Below, in pieces: positions 54,485-62,808 of a DNA stretch of 64,000 nt. How positions within the stretch are numbered: position 1 is the first letter of the stretch; each line of letters begins with the position of its first letter. The DNA is taken from contig NZ_JAUOPD010000002.1 in NCBI RefSeq assembly GCF_030546745.1, positions 62,001 to 126,000 on the forward strand, written 5' to 3'. The stretch is from Thalassotalea sp. 1_MG-2023 (GTDB lineage: Bacteria > Pseudomonadota > Gammaproteobacteria > Enterobacterales > Alteromonadaceae). The position numbers were made by a program, and so were the translations under genes. The notes below the pieces were generated by a model. That model was not told where the DNA came from and did no database searches. It was given only the letters and a program-made list of their open reading frames with translations.

Positions 54485-55371
54485 TGAATCGCATAGTTGT
54501 AGCATTATTAGAAGACTGTTTAGAAGATCAATATTTAATAAAACAGAAGCTTAACCATGCTGAGAATCAAATTTTTAACGTGCAATGTTTCAGTTCGATA
54601 GAATCTTTAGCAAATTCAATTAATTTGTTAGAGCCTGACGTATTGATTACTGATCTGAACCTACCTGAAAGCCAAGGGCTTGATACGTTAATTAAGATAA
54701 AGGCATTCGCTAAGAAAACCCCTATTATTGTTTTAACAGGTAGTGAGGAAGGGCTAGCGATTAAAGCGATTCAATTAGGTGCGCAAGATTTTCTAAAAAA
54801 AGATGAGCTTTCAAGTGCTTTAATTACCCGAACCATCTTATTTGCTCGAGAACGATTTTTATTTCAGGCCGCATTAGAAGAGCAAGCCATCCGAGATAAA
54901 TTAACACAGCTTTATAACCGAGAAGCTTTTGAAGCACAGGTTGAAAAGAAATATGAAGAATATACTCGTTACCAAAGTAAATTCGCACTAATTTTTATTG
55001 ATTTAGATAACTTTAAACCGATTAATGATGAATTTGGTCATTTAGTCGGTGATCGCATTTTACAGTTATTAGCCGATAGACTACGTATGTTTAACCGAGT
55101 ATCAGATACTGTTGCGCGTATTGGCGGTGACGAATTTGTTATTCTTGCCCCCCATATTAATAATCACCAAGATCTCGCGTTGTTTATTGAAGCTAAAAAA
55201 CAAAAGCTTTGTGGTGTTTATGCATTAGCTTCGCCAACTGAGAAATTACTAGAGCTTAATATTACCATGAGTTTTGGTGGTGCTGTTATGGGGATCGACG
55301 GTGAGGATACACAAACCGTATTCGAAAAAGCAGATGCCGCAATGTACGCAGCAAAGCGTGAAAATAAATAA
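54484..55371 (+). CDS. Response regulator with REC and GGDEF domains (diguanylate cyclase)
   Basis: The 295-residue protein has a receiver domain (Asp57 in ITDLNLPESQG, Lys in DFLKKDEL) and a GGDEF domain. The active motif is intact (ARIGGDEFVILAP, G214). An RxxD inhibitory site (RVSD) lies five residues before it. It should make c-di-GMP from two GTP when phosphorylated. It is the third gene of an overlapping operon with the ethylene-receptor-like kinase, so the sensed signal probably sets c-di-GMP levels. A hairpin follows. Confidence 0.93.
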   Translation: MNRIVVALLEDCLEDQYLIKQKLNHAENQIFNVQCFSSIESLANSINLLEPDVLITDLNLPESQGLDTLIKIKAFAKKTPIIVLTGSEEGLAIKAIQLGAQDFLKKDELSSALITRTILFARERFLFQAALEEQAIRDKLTQLYNREAFEAQVEKKYEEYTRYQSKFALIFIDLDNFKPINDEFGHLVGDRILQLLADRLRMFNRVSDTVARIGGDEFVILAPHINNHQDLALFIEAKKQKLCGVYALASPTEKLLELNITMSFGGAVMGIDGEDTQTVFEKADAAMYAAKRENK

Positions 55372-55399
55372 AAAATTTATATCTCTATAGGCAGATAAA

Positions 55400-55432
55400 C
55401 AGTGTTTAATAAAAATATTTTATCAAACACTG
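55400..55432. terminator. Convergent hairpin after the diguanylate cyclase gene
   Basis: CAGTGTTT-A-ATAAAA and TTTTAT-C-AAACACTG form a long stem with one mismatch (G-U on the minus strand) and a three-base loop. It separates two convergent genes; T tracts are weak. Confidence 0.5.
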
Positions 55433-55473
55433 AATATATAATTATTAAACTAATTAATCATGTGATCTAGTTG

Positions 55474-56316
55474 TTAGGTACGCATGTAAGGAAAAAGCTG
55501 TAATGCATCTTGAATGAGCGATTCTTTATGACTTTTCGCCAAATAAATTGCGTAAATATCGCGACTATATTCAGGTGATTGAGGAACAAGAAATAATTTG
55601 TTTTTACGTAAATGTTCGAAACACATTTGTTTGGGTAGGTATGCACATCCTCCTGCTTCTAAAATGAAGTTCAAAGCGATTCTCGGCTGACTCATATTGT
55701 GTCTAATAACGGCCATATCGCCTAATTCACGTAAAAATTGCGCGTTTACTGATTCGCCATAATCGACCATTACCATATTATTTAACGTGTCTAACTGGGC
55801 ATTGTTGTCAGTAGATACTAATTGTAATGGCACACTACTCACTTTATCAGTGACTAAATCTTCAACATAGGGTGGTTCAAACAAGAACGCTATATCAACA
55901 AGTCGGCTGATCACTTGTTTTCTTAATTCCATCGGCGAGAAGGTATGTGTGATCAAATGCACATCATCTAAATTCCGATGAATTTTTTGTAACCAGTCTT
56001 GCAATACAATATCCCAGATAGACATCATTGAACCAACAAATAATTGTGCTGAATTTGCTTGTGCAACGCCAACATCTTGTTTTAGCTTTTGCCACATAAT
56101 GATCATGTCATTAGCATGTTTTATCAAACGGTGGCCTTCTGCTGTAAGCGTTAGGCGTTTATGAGTTCGATCAAAAAGTAATACACCTAGCTCTTGTTCA
56201 AGCTGTTTTATGCGGGTACTCACCGCTGCTTGAGTGATGAATAAGTTTTCAGCAGCCACGCGAAAATGCAAGGTTTGACTAACTTCTAAAAAAGTACTTA
56301 AAAGTGCGAGTTTCAT
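55474..56316 (-). CDS. LysR-family transcriptional regulator
   Basis: The 280-residue protein has the LysR helix-turn-helix (FLEVSQTLHFRVAAENLFIT, then AAVSTRIKQLEQELGVLLFD) and an effector-binding domain. The HFRVAAENLFITQ stretch resembles HdfR-type LysR proteins. Its start is 105 bases from the divergent rimK operon, so it may regulate that operon. The ligand is unknown. Four in-line T-N11-A candidates can be drawn in the AT-rich gap, but none stands out. Confidence 0.85.
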   Translation of the reverse strand: MKLALLSTFLEVSQTLHFRVAAENLFITQAAVSTRIKQLEQELGVLLFDRTHKRLTLTAEGHRLIKHANDMIIMWQKLKQDVGVAQANSAQLFVGSMMSIWDIVLQDWLQKIHRNLDDVHLITHTFSPMELRKQVISRLVDIAFLFEPPYVEDLVTDKVSSVPLQLVSTDNNAQLDTLNNMVMVDYGESVNAQFLRELGDMAVIRHNMSQPRIALNFILEAGGCAYLPKQMCFEHLRKNKLFLVPQSPEYSRDIYAIYLAKSHKESLIQDALQLFPYMRT

Positions 56317-56421
56317 ACTATGCTTTAATAAGAATTATTTATTAAACAGTTTATTTTATTTCGTTTTAATAATCATGTTTTTTCAATTATCTTGCCACCA
56401 AATAGATTGAGAGTGAAAAAA

Positions 56422-57327
56422 ATGAAAATAGCTATCTTATCGAGAAATCAAAATTTATATTCAACCCGTCGTTTAAAAGAGGCGTGTGTAGCACGAGGAC
56501 ACGAAGTCGATATCGTTGATACCTTACATTGTTATATGGATATCACCAGTAGTCGGCCAACGGTGCGATACCATGGTGAAGAGTTACCAAAATATGATGC
56601 GATAATTCCACGCATAGGTGCATCAGTAACTTTTTATGGTACTGCTGTTGCTAGGCAATTTGAAATGATGGGCACCTTCAATGTGAATGAATCGGTGGCA
56701 ATTAGTCGTTCTCGTGACAAATTACGCTCTTTACAGTTATTGTCGCGTAAAGGCATTGGCTTACCACGAACAGGCTTTGCCAGTAAGGCCGATAACATCA
56801 AAGATTTGATTAAAAATGTAGGTGGCGCACCTCTCGTCATTAAATTACTTGAAGGTACGCAAGGGATCGGAGTAGTGCTGGCTGATACTGCAAAAGCGGC
56901 TGAAAGTATTATTGAAGCGTTTATGGGTTTAAAAGCCAATATTTTAGTGCAAGAGTTTGTCAAAGAAGCTGGTGGTGCTGATATTCGATGTTTAGTTGTG
57001 GGTGGTCGTGTTGTGGCAGCCATGAAGCGTCAAGGTTTAGAAGGTGAATTTCGATCGAACTTACACCGCGGAGGCTCGGCAGAGGTGATCAAGTTGAGTA
57101 AAGAAGAGCGCTTAACCGCCTTAAATGCAGCCAAAGTGATGGGGCTAAATTTTTGTGGCGTAGACCTGTTACGTTCTCATAATGGTCCAATGGTAATGGA
57201 AGTAAATTCATCGCCAGGATTAGAAGGCATAGAAACGGCGACGGGCTTAGATGTTGCAGCTAAAGTAATTGAGTTTATTGAAAAAAGTGCTAAAACCACC
57301 AGCAATAGAATGCGTGGAAAAGGCTAA
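56422..57327 (+). CDS. rimK: RimK-type ATP-grasp glutamate ligase
   Basis: The 301-residue ATP-grasp ligase matches RimK (E. coli 300 residues), which adds glutamates to the C-terminus of ribosomal protein S6. Motifs include [56 protein letters not shown] and the magnesium site [15 protein letters not shown] start at the ATG 56422; an upstream GTG adds three residues. It heads an operon with an aspartoacylase-like gene, a RimB-type protease gene and an MscS channel gene. In related systems the ligase can act on other peptides, so the S6 target is not certain. Confidence 0.93.
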   Translation: MKIAILSRNQNLYSTRRLKEACVARGHEVDIVDTLHCYMDITSSRPTVRYHGEELPKYDAIIPRIGASVTFYGTAVARQFEMMGTFNVNESVAISRSRDKLRSLQLLSRKGIGLPRTGFASKADNIKDLIKNVGGAPLVIKLLEGTQGIGVVLADTAKAAESIIEAFMGLKANILVQEFVKEAGGADIRCLVVGGRVVAAMKRQGLEGEFRSNLHRGGSAEVIKLSKEERLTALNAAKVMGLNFCGVDLLRSHNGPMVMEVNSSPGLEGIETATGLDVAAKVIEFIEKSAKTTSNRMRGKG

Positions 57328-57366
57328 GTACTTTTATATCATAACGATCTTTATAGGAGAGATGCG

Positions 57367-58401
57367 TTGAATGAACTAAAAATAGGCGATCATGTTATTT
57401 TGCCAGGTGAAATAAAGAATATTGCCTTACCTGTAGCAAAATTATATACCGATATGGATGTTCATCTGCCTGTCTATATTGTGCGGGGGAAAAAGCCGGG
57501 CCCAACAATTTTTGTTAGTGCTGCGGTACATGGTGACGAATTAAATGGCGTAGAGATTATTCGCCGTTTGATTAATCTAAAGGGCTTTAAAATTAGTGCC
57601 GGTACTTTTATCGCTGTTCCAATGGTAAATGTATATGGCATGGTAAACCAAAGTCGTTATATGCCTGATAGACGAGATTTAAATCGTTGTTTTCCTGGCT
57701 CTGCAAAAGGTTCATTAGCTGGTCGAGTGGCCAACATTTTCCTAAAAGAAATTGTTAGCCACTGCGATTATGGTATTGATTTGCATACTGGGGCTATTCA
57801 TCGTTCTAACCTACCTCAGATCAGGGCTGACCTTGCTGATGAAGAAACGCTTGAATTGGCTAAAATATTTGGTGTTCCGGTGATTTTGCATTCAAATATT
57901 ATTGACGGTTCATTACGGGAAGCTGCGGTTGCTAATGATACTAAAGTATTGCTGTATGAAGCGGGCGAAGCTTTGCGTTTTGACGAGTTTTCAATTCGTG
58001 CAGGTATCAAAGGTATTGTGAACATATTGCGGCATTTAAAAATGATGCCAAAACGTCGAACGGCAAAGCGTAAGAAAAATCACTTTATTGCCAATCATAG
58101 TGGTTGGGTGAGAGGCAATGCTAGCGGAATTGTAACGCATCATTATTCGTTGGGCGATCAAGTGAAAAAAGGCGATGTACTTGCCGATATCGGCTCGCCA
58201 TTTGGCAAGGTGTTGGGGCAGGTAATAGCGAATAAAGATGGTGTTATAATTGGTAAACAGAATATCCCGCTAGTACAAGAAGGTGAAGCAATGTATCACA
58301 TTGCGTTCTTTTCTGAAGATGATCAACATGTTGTTGACCATATTGATACCATTGAAGAAGAGCTCATTGGTAATATTGATAATAGTGAAGCATTAATATG
58401 A
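57367..58401 (+). CDS. Succinylglutamate desuccinylase/aspartoacylase-family protein
   Basis: The 344-residue protein has the M14-like zinc amidohydrolase fold: FVSAAVHGDELNGVEIIRRL (His and Glu ligands), PDRRDLNRCFPG and YGIDLHTGAIHRSNLPQIRA. A C-terminal lipoyl-like part follows (GDQVKKGDVLADIGSPFG). Members remove acyl groups from amino acids or trim peptide tails. It starts at a TTG with TAGGAG seven bases upstream; no in-frame ATG is near. It follows rimK by 39 bases and overlaps the next gene, suggesting a role in the RimK modification cycle. Confidence 0.87.
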   Translation: MNELKIGDHVILPGEIKNIALPVAKLYTDMDVHLPVYIVRGKKPGPTIFVSAAVHGDELNGVEIIRRLINLKGFKISAGTFIAVPMVNVYGMVNQSRYMPDRRDLNRCFPGSAKGSLAGRVANIFLKEIVSHCDYGIDLHTGAIHRSNLPQIRADLADEETLELAKIFGVPVILHSNIIDGSLREAAVANDTKVLLYEAGEALRFDEFSIRAGIKGIVNILRHLKMMPKRRTAKRKKNHFIANHSGWVRGNASGIVTHHYSLGDQVKKGDVLADIGSPFGKVLGQVIANKDGVIIGKQNIPLVQEGEAMYHIAFFSEDDQHVVDHIDTIEEELIGNIDNSEALI

Positions 58402-58841
58402 ATGAAAGAATCATAATAGGCCGATTAGAAACGGTAAACCTGCCAGATCTTGAAATAAACCAGCTCACGGTAAGGGTTGATACTGGTGCACAAACCTCTT
58501 CATTACATGTTGATAATATTCAACGAATAAAAATTGGCAATAAACCGGGGGTGGCGTTTGATATTCATCCTGAAATACATAATGTTCAAAAGGTCGTTCG
58601 CCGTAAAGCCCTCGTGCATGATGTTCGTAAAATAAAATCATCCAATGGTATTAGTGAGCAACGTTATGTGATTAAAACAGGTGCAAAACTCGGTGATTTT
58701 GAATGGGACATTGAAATAACACTGACAGATAGATCCGACATGACTTACCTTATGCTATTAGGACGAGAAGCCTTAGGCTCACATTTTTATGTTGATGCCG
58801 CTAATGTATTTGTCGCTTCCGATATAGGGGAAGAATGCTAA
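58398..58841 (+). CDS. RimB-type retropepsin-like (putative ATP-dependent zinc) protease
   Basis: The 147-residue protein matches the PF05618 family: IIGRLETVNLPDLE, the catalytic-type VDTGAQTSSLHVDNI (DTGA as in retropepsins) and LMLLGREALGSHFYVD. This family is called RimB when it sits with rimK and is thought to remove or process the glutamate tail. Its ATG overlaps the previous stop (ATGA), and its end overlaps the mscS gene by seven bases, so it is tightly coupled in the operon. Confidence 0.9.
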   Translation: MNERIIIGRLETVNLPDLEINQLTVRVDTGAQTSSLHVDNIQRIKIGNKPGVAFDIHPEIHNVQKVVRRKALVHDVRKIKSSNGISEQRYVIKTGAKLGDFEWDIEITLTDRSDMTYLMLLGREALGSHFYVDAANVFVASDIGEEC

Positions 58842-59701
58842 TGTTAAGTGATTTAAGGCGGTTATTAGACTACCCATTGTTCACCTTTAATGAAGAAACT
58901 GTCACGGTGATTGAGGTATTAGCCGTACCCCTTTGGATTATCGTCAGCTTGATTGTGGCAAAATTGGTGATCAGTAAGATCGCCAATATACTTAAAACGA
59001 GGCATAAAGACCCTAACTTTATTCAGCTTATTGAGCGTGTGCTTTATGTCATTGTATTGGTAGCGATTTTCTTTGCGACTTTAGCTGTTTTGAAAGTGCC
59101 TATCACAGCTTTTGCGTTCTTATCGGGAGCAATTGCTATTGGTTTTGGTTTTGGTGCGCAAAACATCATAAATAACTTTATCAGCGGCTGGATACTAATT
59201 GGTGAAAAACCTATTCGCATTGGCGACTTTCTTGAAGTTGAAGGTGTAAAAGGCGTGGTTGAAGAAATTAATACTCGTTCTACCCGAGTCCGGCGGGTAG
59301 ATGGTGTACATATGTTGATCCCCAACAGTAAATTGCTTGAAAACACGGTTATTAACTGGACATTGCGCGATAAATTGATCCGCGGAACTGTCAGTGTCGG
59401 AGTACAATACGGCAGTAACTGTGATCAAGTTGCTCGCATTATGCTCGACGTTACGAATCAACAAGAGGAGGTGTTACAGTCTCCTAAGGCACAAGTCTTT
59501 TTTCAGGAGTTTGGTGACAATGCGTTAGTGTTTGAAGTGTACTTTTGGATTAACTCTCAAGTTGAGGGGGGGTTAAGACATGTTGCTAGTAATATTAGGT
59601 TCGCCCTAAATCGAGAATTTAATCAAGACGGTATTGTAGTCGCATTTCCACAACGAGATATTCACCTAGACGGCGCTATCGAAATTAGCCGAAAGAAATA
59701 A
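58835..59701 (+). CDS. MscS-family mechanosensitive channel (second copy)
   Basis: The 288-residue protein has three N-terminal helices and a pore helix with ITAFAFLSGAIAIGFGFGAQN, then NFISGWILIGEKPIRIGDFL. It has the beta domain (VEEINTRSTRVRRVDGVHML, then IPNSKLLENTV) and the alpha/beta domain of E. coli MscS. It is the last gene of the rimK operon, overlapping the RimB gene. The Gly-Ala-rich pore helix is much closer to E. coli MscS than in the first copy, so it is probably a working channel. Confidence 0.92.
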   Translation: MLMLSDLRRLLDYPLFTFNEETVTVIEVLAVPLWIIVSLIVAKLVISKIANILKTRHKDPNFIQLIERVLYVIVLVAIFFATLAVLKVPITAFAFLSGAIAIGFGFGAQNIINNFISGWILIGEKPIRIGDFLEVEGVKGVVEEINTRSTRVRRVDGVHMLIPNSKLLENTVINWTLRDKLIRGTVSVGVQYGSNCDQVARIMLDVTNQQEEVLQSPKAQVFFQEFGDNALVFEVYFWINSQVEGGLRHVASNIRFALNREFNQDGIVVAFPQRDIHLDGAIEISRKK

Positions 59702-59997
59702 TACGGACTTGCTAAAGAGAAGTTACTTTGTTGAGCGAGATTTCATAGCCTTGTCAGTTAATAGTATCAACGTTAAGCTATATAAATAGCGTTTAGCTAA
59801 ACTCAAAGGGCAGCGTTTTTTGTTATTTATACGTCGTTATTGCTTTTTCATGTGGAATAACCACACATTAATCGCAATGCCTTGTCTAAATACCAATTAA
59901 CTGCTGCAAAAATAAACGCGAAAGATCAACAGACCCTAGTAAATAGATAGGCTAACATAAAGTTTAATTTAACATGGTTAATAATAAGGATGTAAAA

Positions 59998-60162
59998 ATG
60001 GAGAATAAACTCGTACTGATAATTTTGGCTGTATTACTACCACCGATAGGCGTATTTTTGAAAAAAGGCGTAGGGCAGGATTTATTGATTAATATCGTTC
60101 TGTGCTTTATTTTCTGGGTGCCTGCTGTTATTCATGCTGTTTGGTTAGTCACTAAAGAATAA
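59998..60162 (+). CDS. Pmp3/YqaE-family small membrane protein
   Basis: This protein of 54 residues has two hydrophobic helices (LVLIILAVLLPPIGVFL and LLINIVLCFIFWVPAVIHAVW) around KKGVGQDL. This is the Pmp3/YqaE/proteolipid layout that modulates membrane potential or salt stress. The ATG at 59998 has AAGGA seven bases upstream and is the right start; an upstream in-frame ATG lacks one. The 296-base stretch before it holds no gene I can support. Confidence 0.88.
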   Translation: MENKLVLIILAVLLPPIGVFLKKGVGQDLLINIVLCFIFWVPAVIHAVWLVTKE

Positions 60163-60182
60163 CAAAAATAACGTATTAGCAT

Positions 60183-60223
60183 ATTTGCAATCAGTTATTA
60201 CCTATTAATAGCTGATTGCAAAT
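60183..60223 (+). terminator. Hairpin after the Pmp3 gene
   Basis: ATTTGCAATCAG (60183-60194) and CTGATTGCAAAT (60212-60223) form a perfect 12-bp outer stem, with further TTATTA/TAATAG pairing inside. A T tract is lacking, so it may end transcription weakly or stabilise the message. Confidence 0.45.
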
Positions 60224-60325
60224 GAATGGGTTGATTGTTCCTTCCTTAAAAGTTCTCGATGCTTATTAAATCTCAGTGCGTTTTTGCGTATATACTGATC
60301 CTGACTGAAACCTTCAGTGTTCTAA

Positions 60326-60359
60326 AAAATTGAATGTAAAAATCAAATTATTCAATTTT
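60326..60359. promoter_or_regulatory. Inverted repeat upstream of ahpC
   Basis: AAAATTGAAT (60326-60335) and ATTCAATTTT (60350-60359) are perfect 10-bp arms 14 bases apart, about 80 bases before the ahpC start. It does not match the OxyR spacing pattern. It may be an operator or a leader hairpin. A second small hairpin (GAAGCA/TGCTTC, 60395-60410) lies in the same leader. Confidence 0.45.
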
Positions 60360-60438
60360 CCTAATTAACCCATGTTGTTTATCATTTCCTCATCGAAGCA
60401 CTTTTGCTTCATCAACTTAAGAAAAAGAGGAAATACTC

Positions 60439-61002
60439 ATGGCGAAGATTGGTCAATCAATCCCAACATTTACAGCGACAGCGTTCCAACATGGTGAATT
60501 TACTGAAATATCATCAGAAGCGGTTAAAGGTAAGTGGTCGATATTTTTATTTTACCCAGCAGATTTTACATTTGTTTGTCCAACAGAGTTAGAAGATATG
60601 GCCAATCAATATGAAGAATTACAACAGTTGGGTGTGGAAGTCTATGCCGTGTCAACCGACACGCACTTTTCACATAAAGCGTGGCATGACTCAAGTGAAG
60701 CTATTGGCAAAATTAACTTTCCAATGCTTGGCGATCAAACGGGCAAAATAACGCGCGGTTTTGATGTGATGATCGAAGAAGATCATATGGCACATCGTGG
60801 TACTTTTTTGGCAGATCCTGATGGCATTATTCAAGTAGCTGAAATTCATGCGGGAGGCATTGGTCGCTCTGCCAAAGACATGGTACGCAAAGTTAAGGCT
60901 GCTCAATATGTTCGTGAAAACGACGGCGAGGTTTGTCCAGCAGCTTGGGAACAAGGTGAAGCAACCTTAACGCCTAGCTTAGATTTAGTCGGCAAGATTT
61001 AA
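60439..61002 (+). CDS. ahpC: Alkyl hydroperoxide reductase subunit C (peroxiredoxin)
   Basis: The 187-residue 2-Cys peroxiredoxin reduces peroxides. The peroxidatic Cys is in [17 protein letters not shown] and the resolving Cys in [31 protein letters not shown] and the C-terminal end match E. coli AhpC (187 residues). A good AGAGGAAA ribosome site precedes the ATG. ahpF follows 70 bases later, the usual pair. A hairpin between them may set the ratio of the two products. Confidence 0.97.
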   Translation: MAKIGQSIPTFTATAFQHGEFTEISSEAVKGKWSIFLFYPADFTFVCPTELEDMANQYEELQQLGVEVYAVSTDTHFSHKAWHDSSEAIGKINFPMLGDQTGKITRGFDVMIEEDHMAHRGTFLADPDGIIQVAEIHAGGIGRSAKDMVRKVKAAQYVRENDGEVCPAAWEQGEATLTPSLDLVGKI

Positions 61003-61015
61003 GCCTGATTAATGT

Positions 61016-61037
61016 AGGTGGGCAATTGTGCTCACCT
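61016..61037 (+). terminator. Intercistronic hairpin between ahpC and ahpF
   Basis: AGGTGGGCA and TGCTCACCT form a 9-bp stem (one G-U pair) around ATTG in the 70-base spacer. It is followed by only TTCACC, so it probably lets some transcripts through to ahpF and raises the AhpC:AhpF ratio. Confidence 0.55.
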
Positions 61038-61072
61038 TTCACCACCCTATTGAATAAAATAAAGGTAAAACA

Positions 61073-62620
61073 ATGTTAACTAACGATATTTTAAATGCAT
61101 TAAAAACTTACACCGCGACAATGACAAACGACGTGACACTTGTTTTACAAACGGGTGAGCATGAAAAACGTGGTGCTCTTAAAGAGTTCTTAACTCAGCT
61201 GGTTTCAGTCAGTGAAAAATTGCAGCTAGTAGAGCGTGATAACGCCCTACGTAGTCCAATTTCTTTTGAATTAGAAGTTGATGGTATTCGTAACGGTATA
61301 GAGTTTTCTGGCACACCTTCTGGTCACGAGTTTAATTCGCTAGTGTTGGCGATATTACAATCATCAGGCACAGCATTAAAACTAGATAACCATGTACAAA
61401 CCTTGGTTAAAAATGTTGACCAGCCCTTACATTTTGAAGTGTTTATTAGTTTAAGCTGTCATAATTGCCCGGATGTAGTGCAAGCGTTAAATCAGTTCGC
61501 TTTACTTAATGAGAATATTAGCACCGAGATGATTGATGGCGGTGAATTTCAAACGTTGATCGAAGAGCGTGGCATACAAGGTGTACCAAGCGTTTATTTA
61601 AATGGTGAATTATTTGCCAATGGTAAAGTGGATACGGCTCAGTTATTAGATAAGTTGTTACAAAAATTTCCAACCATTTCACAAGTAACAGAAGCTGAAG
61701 CACTTCCCTTACAAGATATTACCGTAATAGGCGGTGGCCCAGCAGGTGTGGCTTCTGCAATTTACGCAGCCCGAAAAGGCCTTAAAGTCACCATGATTGC
61801 TGATCGTATTGGCGGGCAAGTAAAAGACACGGTAGGAATTGAAAATTTAATTTCAGTACCTCAAACAACAGGTACAGAATTAACGAAAAATCTATATGGC
61901 CATCTAACCGAATACGATATTACGCTAAAAGAGCATGTTCGTGTGGATAACATTGAAAAAGGAAAGACGAAATCTCTGACCTTATCAACCGGTGAAGTTA
62001 TTAATACGAAAGCATTAATTATTGCGACTGGTGCAAAATGGCGGGAACTTGGAGTACCTGGTGAGAAAGAAAATGTCGGTAACGGTGTTGCTTATTGTCC
62101 ACATTGTGATGGGCCTTTCTTTAAGGGTAAAGATGTTGCTGTTGTTGGTGGTGGTAATTCAGGTATTGAAGCGGCGCTAGATTTAGCTGGCATGGTAAAC
62201 CATGTGACTGTTATTGAGTTTTTATCTGATTTTAAAGCCGATAAGTTATTGGTTGATAAAGCAAAAGCGAATGATAAAATTACTCTGATCAGTAATGCAG
62301 CAGCCAAGGAAATTATCGCAGATAATGGAAAGGTCGTCGCCATTGATTATCTTGATAGAACGACAGATCAAGTGCATAGAAAGCACCTAGCGGGCATTTT
62401 TGTTCAAATAGGCTTGTTACCTAATAGCGAGTTTCTTAAAGGTATTGTGGAATTAACACCACACGGTGAAGTGATCATTGATGAAAAAGGTCAAACTTCG
62501 GAACCTGGTATATTTGCGTGTGGTGATGTAACAACTGTTCCTTATAAACAGATAGTGGTAGCAATGGGTGAAGGAGCAAAAGCAGCACTTTCAGCATTTG
62601 ATCACCTAATACGTCAGTAA
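61073..62620 (+). CDS. ahpF: Alkyl hydroperoxide reductase subunit F (NADH-dependent)
   Basis: The 515-residue flavoprotein passes electrons from NADH to AhpC. Its N-terminal domain has the thioredoxin-like disulfide in [17 protein letters not shown]. The FAD/NADH domains show [20 protein letters not shown] and [20 protein letters not shown]. The second redox pair is [16 protein letters not shown]. The length is close to E. coli AhpF (521). It is co-transcribed with ahpC and is followed by a strong terminator. Confidence 0.97.
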   Translation: MLTNDILNALKTYTATMTNDVTLVLQTGEHEKRGALKEFLTQLVSVSEKLQLVERDNALRSPISFELEVDGIRNGIEFSGTPSGHEFNSLVLAILQSSGTALKLDNHVQTLVKNVDQPLHFEVFISLSCHNCPDVVQALNQFALLNENISTEMIDGGEFQTLIEERGIQGVPSVYLNGELFANGKVDTAQLLDKLLQKFPTISQVTEAEALPLQDITVIGGGPAGVASAIYAARKGLKVTMIADRIGGQVKDTVGIENLISVPQTTGTELTKNLYGHLTEYDITLKEHVRVDNIEKGKTKSLTLSTGEVINTKALIIATGAKWRELGVPGEKENVGNGVAYCPHCDGPFFKGKDVAVVGGGNSGIEAALDLAGMVNHVTVIEFLSDFKADKLLVDKAKANDKITLISNAAAKEIIADNGKVVAIDYLDRTTDQVHRKHLAGIFVQIGLLPNSEFLKGIVELTPHGEVIIDEKGQTSEPGIFACGDVTTVPYKQIVVAMGEGAKAALSAFDHLIRQ

Positions 62621-62642
62621 ACTTTTTACTGCAATAGCTTGT

Positions 62643-62669
62643 AAAGCCTACTTAGATAGTAGGCTTTTT
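62643..62669 (+). terminator. Terminator after ahpCF
   Basis: AAAGCCTACT (62643-62652) pairs with AGTAGGCTTT (62658-62667) around TAGAT, and five T residues end the structure (62665-62669). It is a classic Rho-independent terminator. Confidence 0.9.
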
Positions 62670-62808
62670 CATTTAAGACGATGAATCACGTTGATATCAA
62701 TGAATAAGGTAAGTAGCATGATAACTGCTATATCATGTTGATTAATGCTATTTATAAAATAGTAATCAGATGAGTATTATTTTAATTCACCTATTAACAC
62801 TGAGTTTT

